A stretch of 64,000 nucleotides of DNA from Chondrus crispus. Taxonomy: Eukaryota; Rhodophyta; Florideophyceae; Gigartinales; Gigartinaceae. Position numbers and translations under genes: made by a program. How positions within the stretch are numbered: the stretch's first letter is position 1; each line of letters starts with the position of its first letter. The stretch is from positions 33,155-97,154 of the forward strand of contig NW_005179239.1 of assembly GCF_000350225.1 (NCBI RefSeq), in the 5' to 3' direction. Positions 22,776-34,184 of this stretch are shown here, piece after piece. The notes beneath the pieces are model-generated. The model made no database searches. It was given only the letters and a program-made list of their open reading frames with translations, and was not told the origin of the DNA.

Positions 22776-23885
22776 GGTCTTGGAGATCATCCTGCCCCCG
22801 GATCCCGGCCGTTGGCACAACCTTGGCCTGCTGGAGGAACTCCAGCAGCCGCGGAATACCGCGCCCTCATCTCGGGCGCGCTGACCGAGCGCTACGCGGA
22901 TGGTCCTCGGGGCTTGCAGCGTGTTACTCGCTTGCTACCGGATTTCGGAATGAACGATCGCACCGCCGTCACGAAGTCCTCCAAGTGGAAATGCTACGTG
23001 CAATTCTGCGTGGCTGACGACCTGCATCCCCTGCCTGCTACGGGGGCACACTTGCTAGGCTACATCGGCTGGCTCGCAGAGCAGCGTGAACGGAAACTCC
23101 GCGCTGTCTCCCACGCGTCTCTCTCTGGTTACCTTTCCGCGGTGCGCACCACCCACCTCTCTGTCTTAGGTGAGGAGTTGCCACCGCATCCTACGGTGAA
23201 GTCCGCGTGTCTTGCATAAAAGGCGTGGGAGGAGACCGCGTTCCCGGCGGCGAGTCGCCGCCTAGGTCTACCTCCCGACGTTGTCCAGGAAATCTGGGCA
23301 CTCGGCATGTCCACCGACGACCTGGGTACACTACGAGACGCCTCTATGGTCGTCTTTGCATACTCTCTGTCGGGACTCCGCGACTCTTCCGTCGTTAACA
23401 TGGCTACATCGGACGTTCGGCTCACGGCCTCAGGTATCGACGTTCTCCTCAGCTTTGTGAAGGGGAAACCTGCGTCGCGGGAGTCGCCCATCTCTCTTCA
23501 CTCGTCCAACTGTGGGGACGGGCTCCTCGACCTGCTGCACCGTTGGGCCGACCGCCGTGGCACGCACTCGCGGTTCTTCGCAATGTCAGGGGACGCCGCT
23601 TCCTGGCGAGCAGGGCTGCTATATGACGCTTTGCGACGCGTGCTTTATCTCGTGCGCCACACCGCACCCGCCGGGTGTAGCTACGGCGCGCATTCTCTGC
23701 GGATCAGCGCACATACCGTGCAGGTTCTGCTCGGGATACCGCTGGAAGTTCGCATGGCACGGTTCGGATGGGGCCCTCACAGCGAGCCGATGGCGAGGTT
23801 GTACTTTGACCGCACGATCAGATTGTGTCCCGCCGCACTATGGTTTTTCGGGGACAGCAGAGTGCACAGCTTGTGCAATCTCTGA
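22776..23885 (+). pseudogene. tyrosine recombinase (phage-integrase fold), one internal TAA
   Basis: One frame of 370 codons opens after a TAG at 22773 and is interrupted only by TAA at 23217-23219. The N-terminal part has the core-binding (SAM-like) pattern: WKCYVQFC...HPLPATGAHLLGYIGWLAEQ, then a helix with SGYLSAVRTTH. The catalytic part carries the family residues in order: Arg in SLSGLRDSS, His-x-x-Arg in AHSLRIS, Trp in RFGWGPHSEP and the nucleophile Tyr in ARLYFDR. It cuts and rejoins DNA through a 3'-phosphotyrosine. Such genes drive Crypton, DIRS-like and Starship-like elements; no reverse transcriptase is nearby, so Crypton-like is the best guess. There is no in-frame ATG before FGMNDR (about 22950), so the real start may lie in a lost exon. 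CAA-to-TAA would explain the stop. Confidence 0.8.
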
Positions 23886-24108
23886 CTGCAGTACCCGTTT
23901 CCAGTGGCGTTGACGGCCACCCGCACCTTGTTTGCGTATGGGCGCGTGCGTTGACGCACCCACATTTGTTCTTTCGTCGTGTGAAAAGGGCAGTTTTCAT
24001 GGATGAAATGATTTCCTCACGCATAGCGATTCGAGGCCAGCGGTGGTCCGCTATAGGGACCGACCGGGCCGCTCGCGTACGGTGCCCTCTCCCTAATTGC
24101 ACCGGCGT

Positions 24109-24134
24109 GCTGTCGGGCGCGCGCGCCCGACAGC
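24109..24134. repeat. perfect 26-bp GC palindrome
   Basis: The sequence is its own reverse complement, with a GCGCGCGC centre and GCTGTCGGGC arms. Half-sites (TGTCGGGAGC and similar) recur within 60 bp downstream, about 220 bp after the recombinase stop. Confidence 0.9.
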
Positions 24135-24750
24135 GAACGGCGTGCCCTCTCCTTAATTACGCCGGCGGCGCGCGCTCCCGACAGCGAACGGCATGCCTCT
24201 CTCTTCCCCACCCACCCACTCCCTTCTGCATACTTTTGACCAGCCACTCTCTTTCGTGTATTCTACTTTAGGGGTCCTTGTCTACTTTACGAGCGGTCCT
24301 GGCCGAGTAAGGTGATTCCTTACCCGCTCAGGCCCACTTTGGCAATAATCAAACACCTTTTCAATTTCATGATTTACGCAATAGTAGCGCATGGATGTTT
24401 TCTTCCTGTCCATGGACCACCTGCGGAAGTGCTGCTCTTGCGGATAGGGAATGCTTAAAAGGTATGAAATGCAGAGATTCGTGTTTATTTTCTGACCATG
24501 GCAAAGGTTAGTCGCGATCTGCAAAGAACGTCCCTTTAATTTTCTATGCCTCTCTCAATCTATGCCAAAACGCTTCTCTTCTTGTAAATCATGAAAAGTT
24601 CCTCCCCAGGGGAAATAACACAAACGACTTTACACAATCTTTGACATGCTGGAGTCAAACAGCAAATTCACACAATCCCCCGATACACCAGCCCCCGGTG
24701 TTCAAACTTTTTTTTATATTGCAACACAGGTTTTGGACACAGAACGCACA

Positions 24751-24934
24751 AAAAGGTGCATGCACCTTTTGGATGGTGTTATCGTACCATCCAATAGGCA
24801 CGGGGGCAGCAGGGCATTACAGGAAACGCATTAGTGGTGGATGGTGTTATCATAACGCCCTAATTTAAACATTTTAACAAATATTTGCACAACAACCAAA
24901 CGCTTCCAGCCCCCCAAAAGGTGCATGCACCTTT
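24751..24934. repeat. two copies of an AAAGGTGCATGCACCTTT palindrome
   Basis: The palindrome occurs at 24751-24770 (20 bp, perfect) and 24917-24934 (18 bp). The first is followed immediately by a hairpin with GGATGGT/ACCATCC arms (24771-24792), and GGATGGTGTTATC occurs again at about 24839. It may be the ends of a small non-autonomous element. Confidence 0.7.
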
Positions 24935-25118
24935 CCGCCCTGCGCCTTCGAGACATCCGATCTCTCCACAAGCAGAGACGCTCTACTATGGGCTCACAAG
25001 AAGACTTCGTAATGACGAACAACACTGTAGGACAATTGCCGGATCTTGCTGTCATCGAAAGTTGTGTGAAAGCCATGTACGTGAGCATTAAATATATAAT
25101 GATTACAATATGCGTTAA

Positions 25119-25380
25119 TTAATAACGAAATCGCGTCCCAAGGACGCAGGGTTTTGGAGAACCATTGTCGGGATGATGGTAGAGCTTGTGCAACAATTAA
25201 ATGATCATTAAATATTAACCTCAATTATTTACTAATTACAATATTTCTAATTAGGGGATTAATGGAGTAGGGGATTAATTAATGTCTGACACTGTCAAGC
25301 AAGAGTTAATAGCTGACACTGTCAAGCAATTACGCCGACAACTCCCACGTGCAATGGTCCTCGCGGCCGACCTCCATTCG
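25119..25380. repeat. 260-bp direct repeat, copy 1
   Basis: Pairs with 26697-26962 at high identity by eye. Both copies contain a GCGTCC...GGACGC palindrome near the start and end at CGACCTCCATT. No TG...CA ends, primer site or coding sequence lies between the copies, so they are not supported as LTRs. Confidence 0.85.
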
Positions 25381-25653
25381 AGTTGGTGTGCTTGTTTAAT
25401 GCATTGGGTCTATTTATTTGCAGACTTTTTACTGCACTCTAGGGCACTCTAGACTTCGTATTGTGACATTACGGCTTAAAAGACGTAGTCGATTCCACGA
25501 TAGATTGGCAAAGGATATATAAATAAAGTTTGTTGTTCAGTTATAGTGGGGGATTTCTCGACTATAGAGCGCTGCGGGGCTCTCCAAAATATCAAGGTAC
25601 ATCCCGCAGGCTTGCATGAGCAGGCAAGGTCTTTGGTATGATATGCAATGTTC

Positions 25654-25791
25654 TGTCGTGCAACAAGATTTTCAAAAGCTGTATGGGTGGCCAGCCATAT
25701 TGCAACTAATTTAATTTTTGCTAATTTTTTGCAGGTCGATTCCAGTATGGCTGGCCACTCATACAGCTTTTGAAAATCTTGTTGTACGACA
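25654..25791. repeat. 46-bp inverted repeat, 46-base spacer
   Basis: Arms 25654-25699 and 25746-25791 differ at two positions only, both G/A. A partial third copy of the arm (GTCGCGCGACAAGATTT, TGGATGGCCAGCCATA) is at about 26247-26290. Size and symmetry suit a MITE or a hairpin-forming repeat. Confidence 0.88.
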
Positions 25792-26696
25792 AAAATGCAA
25801 TATATTACACGTGGAGAACAAAATGCAATGTACTCCACGTGTGGAAGACCAAAATGCAATGAAGTACACGTGGCGACCAAAATGCAATGTTTTAGACGTG
25901 GCGACTTAATAAATGTCCGACAGTGTAATGTTCCGCGATCGCGTCCTAAGGACGCAAAGTTTCGGAGTACAATTGTTCTAATGATGGTTCTGCTCGACAT
26001 TTATTAAATCGTAGTTAAATATTACTGTTAAATATATAGTGTTTATAAAATGCATTAGTTCATGTCCGACAGCGTAATGTTCCGCGATGGCGTCCTAAGG
26101 ACACAAAGTTTCGGAGTACCATTGTTCTAATGACGGTACTGCTCGACATTAATTAAATAATAGTTAAATATTAAATTATTAACGTTAAATCTAAGATTTT
26201 TGATATTTTTTGGGGGGTGATTTGAGTATGATTCTAGTATCGTTGTCGCGCGACAAGATTTCATTTTGCTGTATGGATGGCCAGCCATACTACAACTTTA
26301 TTAAAATTTGATAACTTTCGGAGGGTGGTTCAAGTATGCGTGGCCACCAATACTAACATTTCCTGTATTGGTAATATAGTGCTGACTTGCGGCAGTGGGA
26401 CGAAAACGGCTCTATATCGAACCCGGCACTATAAGAAAATTGGAACTTCGACTTTTTAATGCCACTTTCGCGCACCACTGCTTTCGAAGTGCGGTTCCGT
26501 GAACTCCGATACCATCCGATCCACGAGGAAACGGGTGTCCGTCGGATTCTTTATTGCGTCGCGACTACGGTGTGCCCTATTGGCTATTTATTATTACCTG
26601 TGGTGTGCTGTACTGTCGTCTGGATGTAATAACACGAAAATTCCAACTAATTGAAAACTAAATATTAACATTGAATGTATAATGATTACAACATGC

Positions 26697-26962
26697 CCTA
26701 ATTAATAAGGAAATAGCGTCCCTAGGACGCGAGGTTTTGGAGCACCATTGTCTGGATGATGGTAGAGCTTGTGCAACAATTAAATGATCATTAAATATTA
26801 CCTCAATTATTTACTAATTACAATATTTATAATTAGGGGATCAATGGAGTAGGGGATTAATTAATGTCTGACATTGTGAAGCAAGAGTTAATAGCTGACA
26901 CTTTCAAGCAATTACGGGGACAGCTCGCACGTACAATGGTCCTCGCGCACGACCTCCATTGA
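26697..26962. repeat. 260-bp direct repeat, copy 2
   Basis: Partner of 25119-25380. Between the two, shorter copies of the GCGTCCTAAGGACGC-GTTTCGGAGTAC motif occur at about 25940 and 26088. Confidence 0.85.
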
Positions 26963-26997
26963 TTCCAAATTTTAAAAAAATGTGTTAGATTTTGGTT

Positions 26998-27880
26998 CTG
27001 TGATCAGTGGTCACTGATCACAGACCAACAAGGAGTGTCGTTCAACACCTACAAATCTGGGACACAACCGGTTGAAACGGCAGCCCTATAATATCGAAAA
27101 AATACTCACGTTAATGGGATAATACAGTTTTAGAAGACCTCAATATTAAATGGAAAGTACTTCAGATAGAGCGAGTCTGGTTTTAGGGCGGTAAGACTGT
27201 AGAAAGGTGTGTGGGTACAGAGTAATACTCGCGTTAATGGGATAGTACAGTTTTAGAAGACCTTAATATTAAATGGAAAGTACTTCAGAGAGAGGGAGGC
27301 TGGGTTTAGGGCGATAAAACTGTCAACAGGCCTGTGGGTAGAGCTGGTATCGCTCGTGGGGAAGTCGTCATCGCCAAAACTTAAGATTGCAAATGTTTAC
27401 AAAATGTTTTAGATTTTGGACCTGTGATCAGTGGGTCTGTGATCAGTGATCACTGAGATCAGTGGTCACTGATCACAGACCGGCGAGGGGTGTCGTACGA
27501 CATCGTCCTTGCTGTAAAATTTGACAAAAAAGTTTAGAAAAATTTGACAAAATTTTAGATTCCAAACTTTTTAGCAAATGGCCCTGTGATCAGTGGGTCT
27601 GTAATCAGTGGTCACTGATCACAGACCAGCGAGGGGTGTCGTACGACATCGTCCTTGCTGTAAAATTTGACAAAATTTTAGATTCCAAATTGTTAACAAA
27701 AGTTTTAGATTTTGGCCCTGTGATCAGTGGGCCTCCAAATCTGGGACACAACCGGTTGAAACGGCAGCCCTATAATATAGGAGAAATATTCGCGTTAATG
27801 GGAAAGTGCTGTTTTAGAATACCTTAATTTTAAATGGACAGTACTTCAGATAGAGCGAGTCTGGCTTTACGGCCGTAGAA
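26998..27880. repeat. cluster of CTGTGATCAGTG hairpins and direct repeats
   Basis: CTGTGATCAGTG and its reverse complement form a hairpin at 26998-27023 and in longer, partly duplicated form at about 27420-27480 and 27590-27627, with a half copy at 27717. A second unit, beginning near CGCGTTAATGGGA and ending TGGAAAGTACTTCAG, occurs three times (about 27105, 27225 and 27790). The last copy is cut by the transposon at 27929. Confidence 0.8.
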
Positions 27881-27928
27881 CTGTAGGCGGGCGTGGGGGT
27901 GGAGCTGCTATCGCTTGTGGCGAAGTCA

Positions 27929-27979
27929 GGGTGTGTCTTAACAGGCGCTTGTTTGCCCGTGCTTGCCCGTGCTTGCCCG
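27929..27979 (+). repeat. left terminal inverted repeat
   Basis: Fifty-one bases with three internal GCTTGCCCGT-type units. Flanked on the left by TCA. Confidence 0.88.
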
Positions 27980-28587
27980 TTTTTTGTTGAAGAAATTAAA
28001 AAAACATTTTGGACACGTGGGCAGCTGTACAAACTGCTTACACACACTCTCTCTGCAGCTCTGACAGTATTTGTCAGCCTTAAATCTAGGGTTACAGTTA
28101 CAGTATACATCGCGGCATTCCAATGTGTATGAGCCCGTCAACGTGGTCCGCGGTCTTGCTCTCGCCTTGGTGATCCTCTACTCCCGAGCAGCTCTTTCGA
28201 TCTTTCTGTGTCTGCACACATGCTCCAAATTCACACCACCGCCGCCGTCGTAATGATGCAAGCATTTTCTTGCGCAAGAAGAGAGCTTTCAATAGCAGTT
28301 ATTCGCATAATGTGCACCGCTTTACCCAAACCTTATCCACTCTTGCATTTATTCTGCGAACCTTCCTCACTAACAACGCTTCTCACGCCTTTCTTTAATG
28401 ACTGATTTATTCTAACACTTCACCGACTCTACCGCTCCCAGATCAGCATGCGACACCCAAGCCACAATGATTCCCCTGACCGCCGTCGCCGCGGCCTCGC
28501 TCTTAAAGCAATGCTGGCAACATCACTTCTTCTCTCCACTTTGGGTCTACATTACGCAATATCCGAATTTCCGAGGCCCCGCCTGCG

Positions 28588-29746
28588 ATGAAACCAAAAG
28601 GCATGCGTCGTTATTGGAATTTTTCTAGAGCAAATCGCATGTTCAGCGATGATGAGTTTGCCCTGACCTATCGGATGGGGAGGGAAACTTTTCATAAGCT
28701 GTTACAACTGGTTAATAATCGTTTATTCAAAAACGAGGAGATGGCAAAGCGTGCTGGACGGGAGACCGTATCACCTGAGGCTCGTCTGGGAATCCTTCTT
28801 CGCATTATGGCTGGTGAGTCCGTATACGGATTTATGGCACATTTTGAAGTCGGTAGAAGTACAGTGTATCAAGTTTTCAAAGAGACGCGCGATGTACTGA
28901 ACGACGCTCTGAGGCTACCTGGACTTCCTGAAGATTTTAATGGTTTGAGGAAGGTTTCAGACGATTTCCAAACTTCCCGTTCCCCCTAACCCTTTTCCCG
29001 GCTGTGTTGGTGCATTAGACGGAATAGCGATCAAAATCAGGAAGCCAGCACCGCATGAGCACCCTGCGACGTATTACTGCAGGAAAGGGTTCTATGCTCT
29101 CCCGGTGCAAGCGGTTGTGGACTCAAACTATCGCTTCCTAGATTGTTCAGCGATATGCAGGGGTTCTACGCACGACTCTCTTGCTCACGCCGTGTCCGCT
29201 TTGGGAAGATATTTGGATGAAGGGAATCTTATGGTGCCATTTTGGATCGCGGGCGACGAAGCGTATGTTTGTTCTAACCATTTAATTGTTCCCATTCCTG
29301 GCTCGATTGCTACAGATACAGAAGATGCGTTTAACTTTTATCATTCTTCATTGCGCATGCACGTGGAGCAAGCGTTCGGCATTTTAGTCAAGAAATTCAA
29401 GATTTTTAAGATGCTTTAATTCTCTGTTGCAGATTCTGCGAAAGTCATTGGTTTGGCGATGAAACTGCATAACTTTTGCGTAGAGCATGGGCAAAAGATA
29501 GTTAGTAGAGTGTCTATCAATCAGAAAAGGGTGCTTCAGGAGCACAACATGATGACTGAAACGAGGGAATGGTACAGCGAGGGGAAGCATGCATATGTCG
29601 ATCTGGGTGGGCGAGTGGAGGCTAGCAGCAATACGGATGCTACGCAGAAGAGGAATCTTTTGGTTTCTATCATTAGAGATGGGCAGTTTGTCAGACCTGT
29701 GGCTGGGGAGCTTCCAGTCCCGGAATACTTCATGCAATTCGCCTAG
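28588..29746 (+). pseudogene. HARBI1-like PIF/Harbinger transposase, frameshifted
   Basis: The N-terminal frame from ATG 28588 gives the helix-turn-helix part (FSDDEFALTYRMGRETFHKL; LGILLRIMAGESVYG; STVYQVF). Near 28960-28990 the reading must move one frame to reach the DDE nuclease: Asp in GALDGIAIKI (29018-29020), RKGFYALPVQAVVDSNYRF, STHDSLA, Asp in GDEAYVCSN (29255-29257) and Glu in HVEQAFGIL (29366-29368). A TAA at 29417-29419 interrupts the same frame, which then continues (VIGLAMKLHNFC) to a normal stop at 29744-29746. The enzyme would cut the element's ends and insert at a 3-bp target. A CAA-to-TAA change explains the stop. All three catalytic residues are present. Confidence 0.9.
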
Positions 29747-30052
29747 CTAACATTCGTTTTCGTTTATGCTTTGGTTTTTTATTCAGTTGCCTCACTTCTT
29801 GCCTGGAAGTGAGGGGTGGTGGTGGGACATTTTTCTTTGCGTGAAGAGCTTTGAATTCCGATGCGGTCTCCTTTGTGGCGGCATCGACATGGCCGCCCCC
29901 TTCTTCGCCGCCCTGGCCGACTCGCCAGGCTTGGGCACTGACTTGCGCACCGTCGCCCGCCTGTGGCAAGCGATTCTCACAATTGACGACGACGATCTGG
30001 AGGACTTGGTTTGCTCCCGCCCGCGACCTCCGTCCATCGCCCACGCATCGTT

Positions 30053-30943
30053 TCATTTCATCGCCGAATTGGAAGCAGGAGAACCACGCGACATCCGGTG
30101 TGTGCCCAGCCGTGAGGGCGGTTCCCGTGCTTCCCGAATGAGCTTTCGTGAGGGCGGTTCCCGCGTATCCCGAACGGGCTTTTGTACAGGATGTGGCGGT
30201 TGCACCAGGTGTTTCCTCGGCGCGACACATTCCTCTGCCGTCGCCACCACGATCTGGACCTCGCGCTGACCCACTGTCACACGCACCTGCGTAGATGAAT
30301 CGCGTGACAACACGCTCGCCACAGCCGCCACGCTGGCGCCCTCCTGCACGACGGGCAGTTGACACGGCGGCGGCGGCGGCGACGCCTCTACCGGCGCGTA
30401 ATCCTCGTCGGCGATCTCCGAGCGCCACAGGGCGGCCTGGCGGAGGGTGCGGGCCATCTCGGCGAGCGGGACGTACTCTATGTCCAGGGCGCGCGCATGC
30501 GCGACGGGCGGCGCGCGCAGCGGCGGGGCGATGAGCGCAGTGGACCCGGAGAGGCGCAGGGCGTAGCAGAGGGGCAGCGGTACCCGCTGGGCAGGCGGCT
30601 GCGGCGGCGGAGGCGCGAGCAGCGCGCGCGGCCAGGTGTGGTCGCGCGGCGGCGCGCACGCCGGCTCGGGCTTGACGCGCGGGTCGTGCGGCGTGGCGGG
30701 CGTCAAAGCGGAGGCGGACGCCGGCTGGGGCTCGGGCTTGGGCTCGGGCGCGGCGCTAGAGGCCGGGTCGTGCGGGAGCGCGAGCAGGGTCGGCTCGGGC
30801 TTGCGGCGCAGGTTGACGGCCTCGGCGGCCACCGCGCGCCAGCGCGCATCGGGCGCGCGCGGAGCCGACGGGGGCAGAGGGGGGCGGCGCGGACGCCGGG
30901 GGGGGCTTCGGCCGCGATGTGCGCAGGCTTTCGTGCTCGACAT
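30053..30943 (-). CDS. unknown Pro/Arg/Ala-rich protein, doubtful
   Basis: A minus-strand frame with an ATG at 30943 (codon for MSSTKACAHRG) and a TATA-like AATATTTATT about 100 bp upstream. It is very Pro/Arg/Ala-rich until about residue 180, then less biased (LDIEYVPLAEMARTLRQAAL; STQVRVTVGQREVQIVVATA). A 36-bp tandem duplication (30117-30188) falls near its 3' end. The region is about 70% GC and open in several frames, so chance openness is a real possibility. If real, it is a third gene of the Harbinger element; no function can be given. Confidence 0.3.
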   Translation of the reverse strand: MSSTKACAHRGRSPPRRPRRPPLPPSAPRAPDARWRAVAAEAVNLRRKPEPTLLALPHDPASSAAPEPKPEPQPASASALTPATPHDPRVKPEPACAPPRDHTWPRALLAPPPPQPPAQRVPLPLCYALRLSGSTALIAPPLRAPPVAHARALDIEYVPLAEMARTLRQAALWRSEIADEDYAPVEASPPPPPCQLPVVQEGASVAAVASVLSRDSSTQVRVTVGQREVQIVVATAEECVAPRKHLVQPPHPVQKPVRDTREPPSRKLIREAREPPSRLGTHRMSRGSPASNSAMK

Positions 30944-32480
30944 GGTGGAGGAGGGCGGAGATGCGGTGGCGTGTGGGTGGGGCGGAAGGGAGGGGGGAGG
31001 GGGGGAGGAGAAGGGGTCCGGTGGGAGGGGGGGCGGGAGCGGGGAGAAATAAATATTTTCCGAAATGCGGGCGAATTTGCGGAGAGTTGCATTTGGGTCC
31101 GTTTTCAACGTTCGGTGCGTTTGTGAGGTGGGGCGGAGTTTTAAACACGGGCGACGTCCCGCCGTTCAAGCGTGTGGCAACTGCTACCGACCAGAAGGCG
31201 CCCCGGCTTGAAACGCCGTTCAAGCGTGGCAACCACAGAAGGTTTGGCAGCGCGCCTCGGCGTGAAACGATGACAAACATGCTTAACGTTTGAGCTCAAA
31301 GGCCTCTCACGTATGTACGAGTTATCACTCAATGGCAGTGTAAAAAGCCGATCGCGTCCCATCAGCACTCATCAAAACTCCTCCTCCCCCTCTCTCCCCG
31401 CCGCCGCCGCGGTCGAGCACGGCATGGTGTTCGGCCTCTTCCTGCGGCAGGGGGTCTCCCAGCACAGCAGGGACAGGATGGGCATGGCGCTGTGGCTGCG
31501 TGACGAAGACGAGGGCACGGCCCGAGGGTGAGCGTGGGCGCGACATCGGGCTTTGCCGCCCCTGCGCACGCGTCCGCGGCGACCACCTCGTCGGCGAGCG
31601 CGGGCGTCCCCGCTGGCCGTGTCCGCGCGTGCGTCCGCTGCGACCTCGTCGTCGATGAGCGCGGGGGTGTCGGCGCAGGCGCGCATGGGGCACGAGCTCG
31701 TGGCGGACGGGGATTGCGCGGGGCGTCGGGCACGACAGCGGCCGTGGTACAGCCGGCCGGGCGATGGGCTGGTGCACCGCGTCGTTGGTGTGCGAAGATC
31801 GAGAGCGTTTTCCACGCGATGGAACGTAGAAGGATAGAGGGGGAGTGTGGTTCCGTTGCTAGGCGCCGTCGGCGGGCGGGTGCCGCGACGCCAGCGCGTG
31901 GCGGTGGGGCGCTGCTGCTGCGGGACGTCGCGGAGGTCGGCGTACCCGGCAGGGCACGTGCGGGGTTATTGACAAGGTGAGAGATGGAGCAAGGAAGGAA
32001 GAGAAGAAAAAAAGGTACCGGGTGGCGGCGCAGACGCAGTGCAGGGTGTGCGGAGGGAGGGTGTGCGGAGGGAGTGTTGTGCAGAGGGAGGGGTGTGCGG
32101 AGGGAGGGTATGCGGAGGGAGGGTGTGCGGAAGAAGGTTCGGCGGAAGGAGTGTTGTGTCCGTGCACAGAGTCTGTGCCACAGACGCGGTGCAGGTGGAA
32201 CCGTGCGAACCTGGACAAGACTTGATACTAAAGCGGATGCCTAGAGAATCATAGTCCTGACGATGTTTTACAGCTTCAACCGTGCCCAGCCGACGCCCGG
32301 CGTAGGTGGACCCTTACTCAGTCCCAGAAGAAGCGTCTACTCTGCCTCTTTACAATTTCTCATGGCTTCGGTACTGGTACTTCGCTGCAAAATCTGCCTG
32401 TTCCTGAATTGAAGCCCGCAAGTAATGAGATCACTGTATAATATTGTACAAGATAACCTGCGAGGGAAGAACAGAACTTG
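30944..32480. other. GC-rich stretch, no supported gene; 15-bp minisatellite
   Basis: Frames at 31325-31815 on both strands are Arg/Ala/Ser-rich without motifs. GTGTGCGGAGGGAGG units repeat about six times at 32047-32145. Two GCCGTTCAAGCGTG blocks occur at 31160 and 31213. Confidence 0.5.
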
Positions 32481-34184
32481 TCAGTTCAGCACTGCCTCTT
32501 CAGTGTCCTGATTGCCTGACCCACTAGTCTCGGCAAGATATCGCTCCAAAGCCCCTCGCCCGCGCAAGACTGTCGTGCATACACGTTCCCCAGGCGCGTC
32601 TTCATCTTCTGCGACGACAATTGCCGCCGACATGCCGTCCATGTCGGGCAGTTCGTACATAGCATCATTGAGAGTCCGTTCCATAAGGGAGCGCAGCCCC
32701 CGTGCACCAGTTCCTTTTTCTAGTGCCTGTCGAGCGATGATGGACAGCGCAGGGTCCGTGACATGAAGCTCTGCATTGTTCATTCCTACCAGCTGTTTGA
32801 ACTGCTTGACAATAGCATTCTTTGGTTGTGTCAGAATCTGAATTAGCTCTTGCATGTTCAACGCGTGAAGATTGACGACAATTGGCAGTCGCCCGATAAG
32901 CTCCCCAATAAGGCCGAAGCTGGCAAGATCCTCACTCTCAATATGGTCGAGAATGAACGAGCTAATTGGCCCATCTCTTCCCTCTGCCCTGACGTTTGCG
33001 GCGAAACCAATGCTGCTTGCTGACATCCGGTCTGCCACGATGTGTTCCAGCCCAGGGAAAGCGCCACCACAAATGAAAAGTATATTCGTCGTGTCCACGT
33101 GAATGACATCTCCACGAGGGGTTTTCCTTCCGCCGCCACGCTCTGGCACTCCAACTACTGAGCCTTCCAAAATCTTGAGCAAAGCTTGTTGAACTCCAAC
33201 ACCAGACACATCTCTCGTAATTGGCACGCTCTCGCTCTTCTTTGCGCATTTGTCTATCTCATCTATAAACACAACACCGCACTCTGCTAAGGAAACGTTG
33301 AAGTTGGCCGCCATGAGCAGCTTGTACAAAATAAACTCCACGTCCTCACTGACATAGCCACTTTGAGTAAGCGACGTTGCATCCGCGATAACGAAGGGAC
33401 CGTTGATACGTCGGGCGAGTGTCTTTGCCAGATGTGTCTTACCCACTCCTGTGTTTCCGATGAGCAAAATGTTACTCTTCTCTAGCTCCACGGCATCCTT
33501 TTCACTGCCTTTCGCAAAACCACTCACGGACCCGCTGAACGAGAGTATATTGCTCGTTTTTGCCGCCGAGGCAGCACCACCCGTGAACACTTCTGGTAAC
33601 GTTGTCTGAGTATCCCGGGGCATCAGCTGGGTGGGCAAGGCAACCGTGTCGCGAGCGCCCTCCCTCGACCCGAGAAGCTCCGCCGCCTCCTGGAGCCTAT
33701 AAATACGTTCTTCCTTGATCGGCGGCGGTCCGTACCAAGTACTCTCATCGCCTTCGCCATTCCTTCGCTTTTCCTCATCCTCCTTTCTTGCGGCATCTGC
33801 TCGGACTGTGCCGGGGGGGTCTGCTGCGGCTGCTTCTTGACTTGCGCGGAGAAGAGCGGCCGCAGCAGCAGCTTCGTTTGCTGCCACGCGTTTGTAGTGG
33901 TTGTAAACGGCGACCGAGAGGACCTTTTTCGCCTTGTCCTGTCCGACGACGTACTCGTCCAAACCAGCGTGAATGGCGGACGGTCGAGGAATAGAGCGGA
34001 GTAGCTTCTGTAGCGCTGCGGTATCAGACCCCCCGCTGGCCACCACGGATGTGACAGATGCGCTTCCAACACCGGTACCAGAGGAACTTGAGGGCCTGTA
34101 TCCGCAATTTGCGCTTGTGATTGCTGCGCTGCGCACTTTCCCTATTCCGGGCTTTTCTGAGTTCAGCCTTTTTTCTTCGCTCAT
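32481..34184 (-). CDS. CLPX: ClpX, AAA+ unfoldase of the mitochondrial Clp protease
   Basis: The 567-residue frame has the full ClpX ATPase core: [20 protein letters not shown] (75-94), Walker A GNTGVGKT (243-250), pore loop GYVSEDV (276-282, Ser where GYVG is usual), Walker B VVFIDEID (304-311), [15 protein letters not shown], the IGF loop that docks on ClpP (SIGFAAN, 391-397), an Arg finger region GRLPIVV and sensor 2 [15 protein letters not shown] (493-507). ClpX unfolds substrates and feeds them to ClpP. A low-complexity insert of about 130 residues sits before Walker A, as in other eukaryotic ClpX. The zinc-binding N-domain and an obvious targeting peptide are missing. The first 35 codons overlap the bZIP basic region in another frame, so the annotated start is doubtful: a lost upstream exon or a truncated gene copy is possible. 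It lies inside the Harbinger-type unit. Confidence 0.92.
   Translation of the reverse strand: MSEEKRLNSEKPGIGKVRSAAITSANCGYRPSSSSGTGVGSASVTSVVASGGSDTAALQKLLRSIPRPSAIHAGLDEYVVGQDKAKKVLSVAVYNHYKRVAANEAAAAAALLRASQEAAAADPPGTVRADAARKEDEEKRRNGEGDESTWYGPPPIKEERIYRLQEAAELLGSREGARDTVALPTQLMPRDTQTTLPEVFTGGAASAAKTSNILSFSGSVSGFAKGSEKDAVELEKSNILLIGNTGVGKTHLAKTLARRINGPFVIADATSLTQSGYVSEDVEFILYKLLMAANFNVSLAECGVVFIDEIDKCAKKSESVPITRDVSGVGVQQALLKILEGSVVGVPERGGGRKTPRGDVIHVDTTNILFICGGAFPGLEHIVADRMSASSIGFAANVRAEGRDGPISSFILDHIESEDLASFGLIGELIGRLPIVVNLHALNMQELIQILTQPKNAIVKQFKQLVGMNNAELHVTDPALSIIARQALEKGTGARGLRSLMERTLNDAMYELPDMDGMSAAIVVAEDEDAPGERVCTTVLRGRGALERYLAETSGSGNQDTEEAVLN

Noticed and set aside
25119..26962. 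260-bp direct repeats as LTRs of a small retroelement
   Set aside because: No TG/CA ends, primer-binding site, polypurine tract or coding sequence lies between them.
30359..31126. Plus-strand 255-codon Arg/Gly-rich frame
   Set aside because: A shadow of GC-rich DNA; composition is extreme and there is no motif. The minus-strand frame is only slightly better.
32481..34184. Bacterial origin or contamination suggested by clpX
   Set aside because: The gene has a eukaryote-type insert before Walker A and lies among eukaryotic transposons and a bZIP domain.
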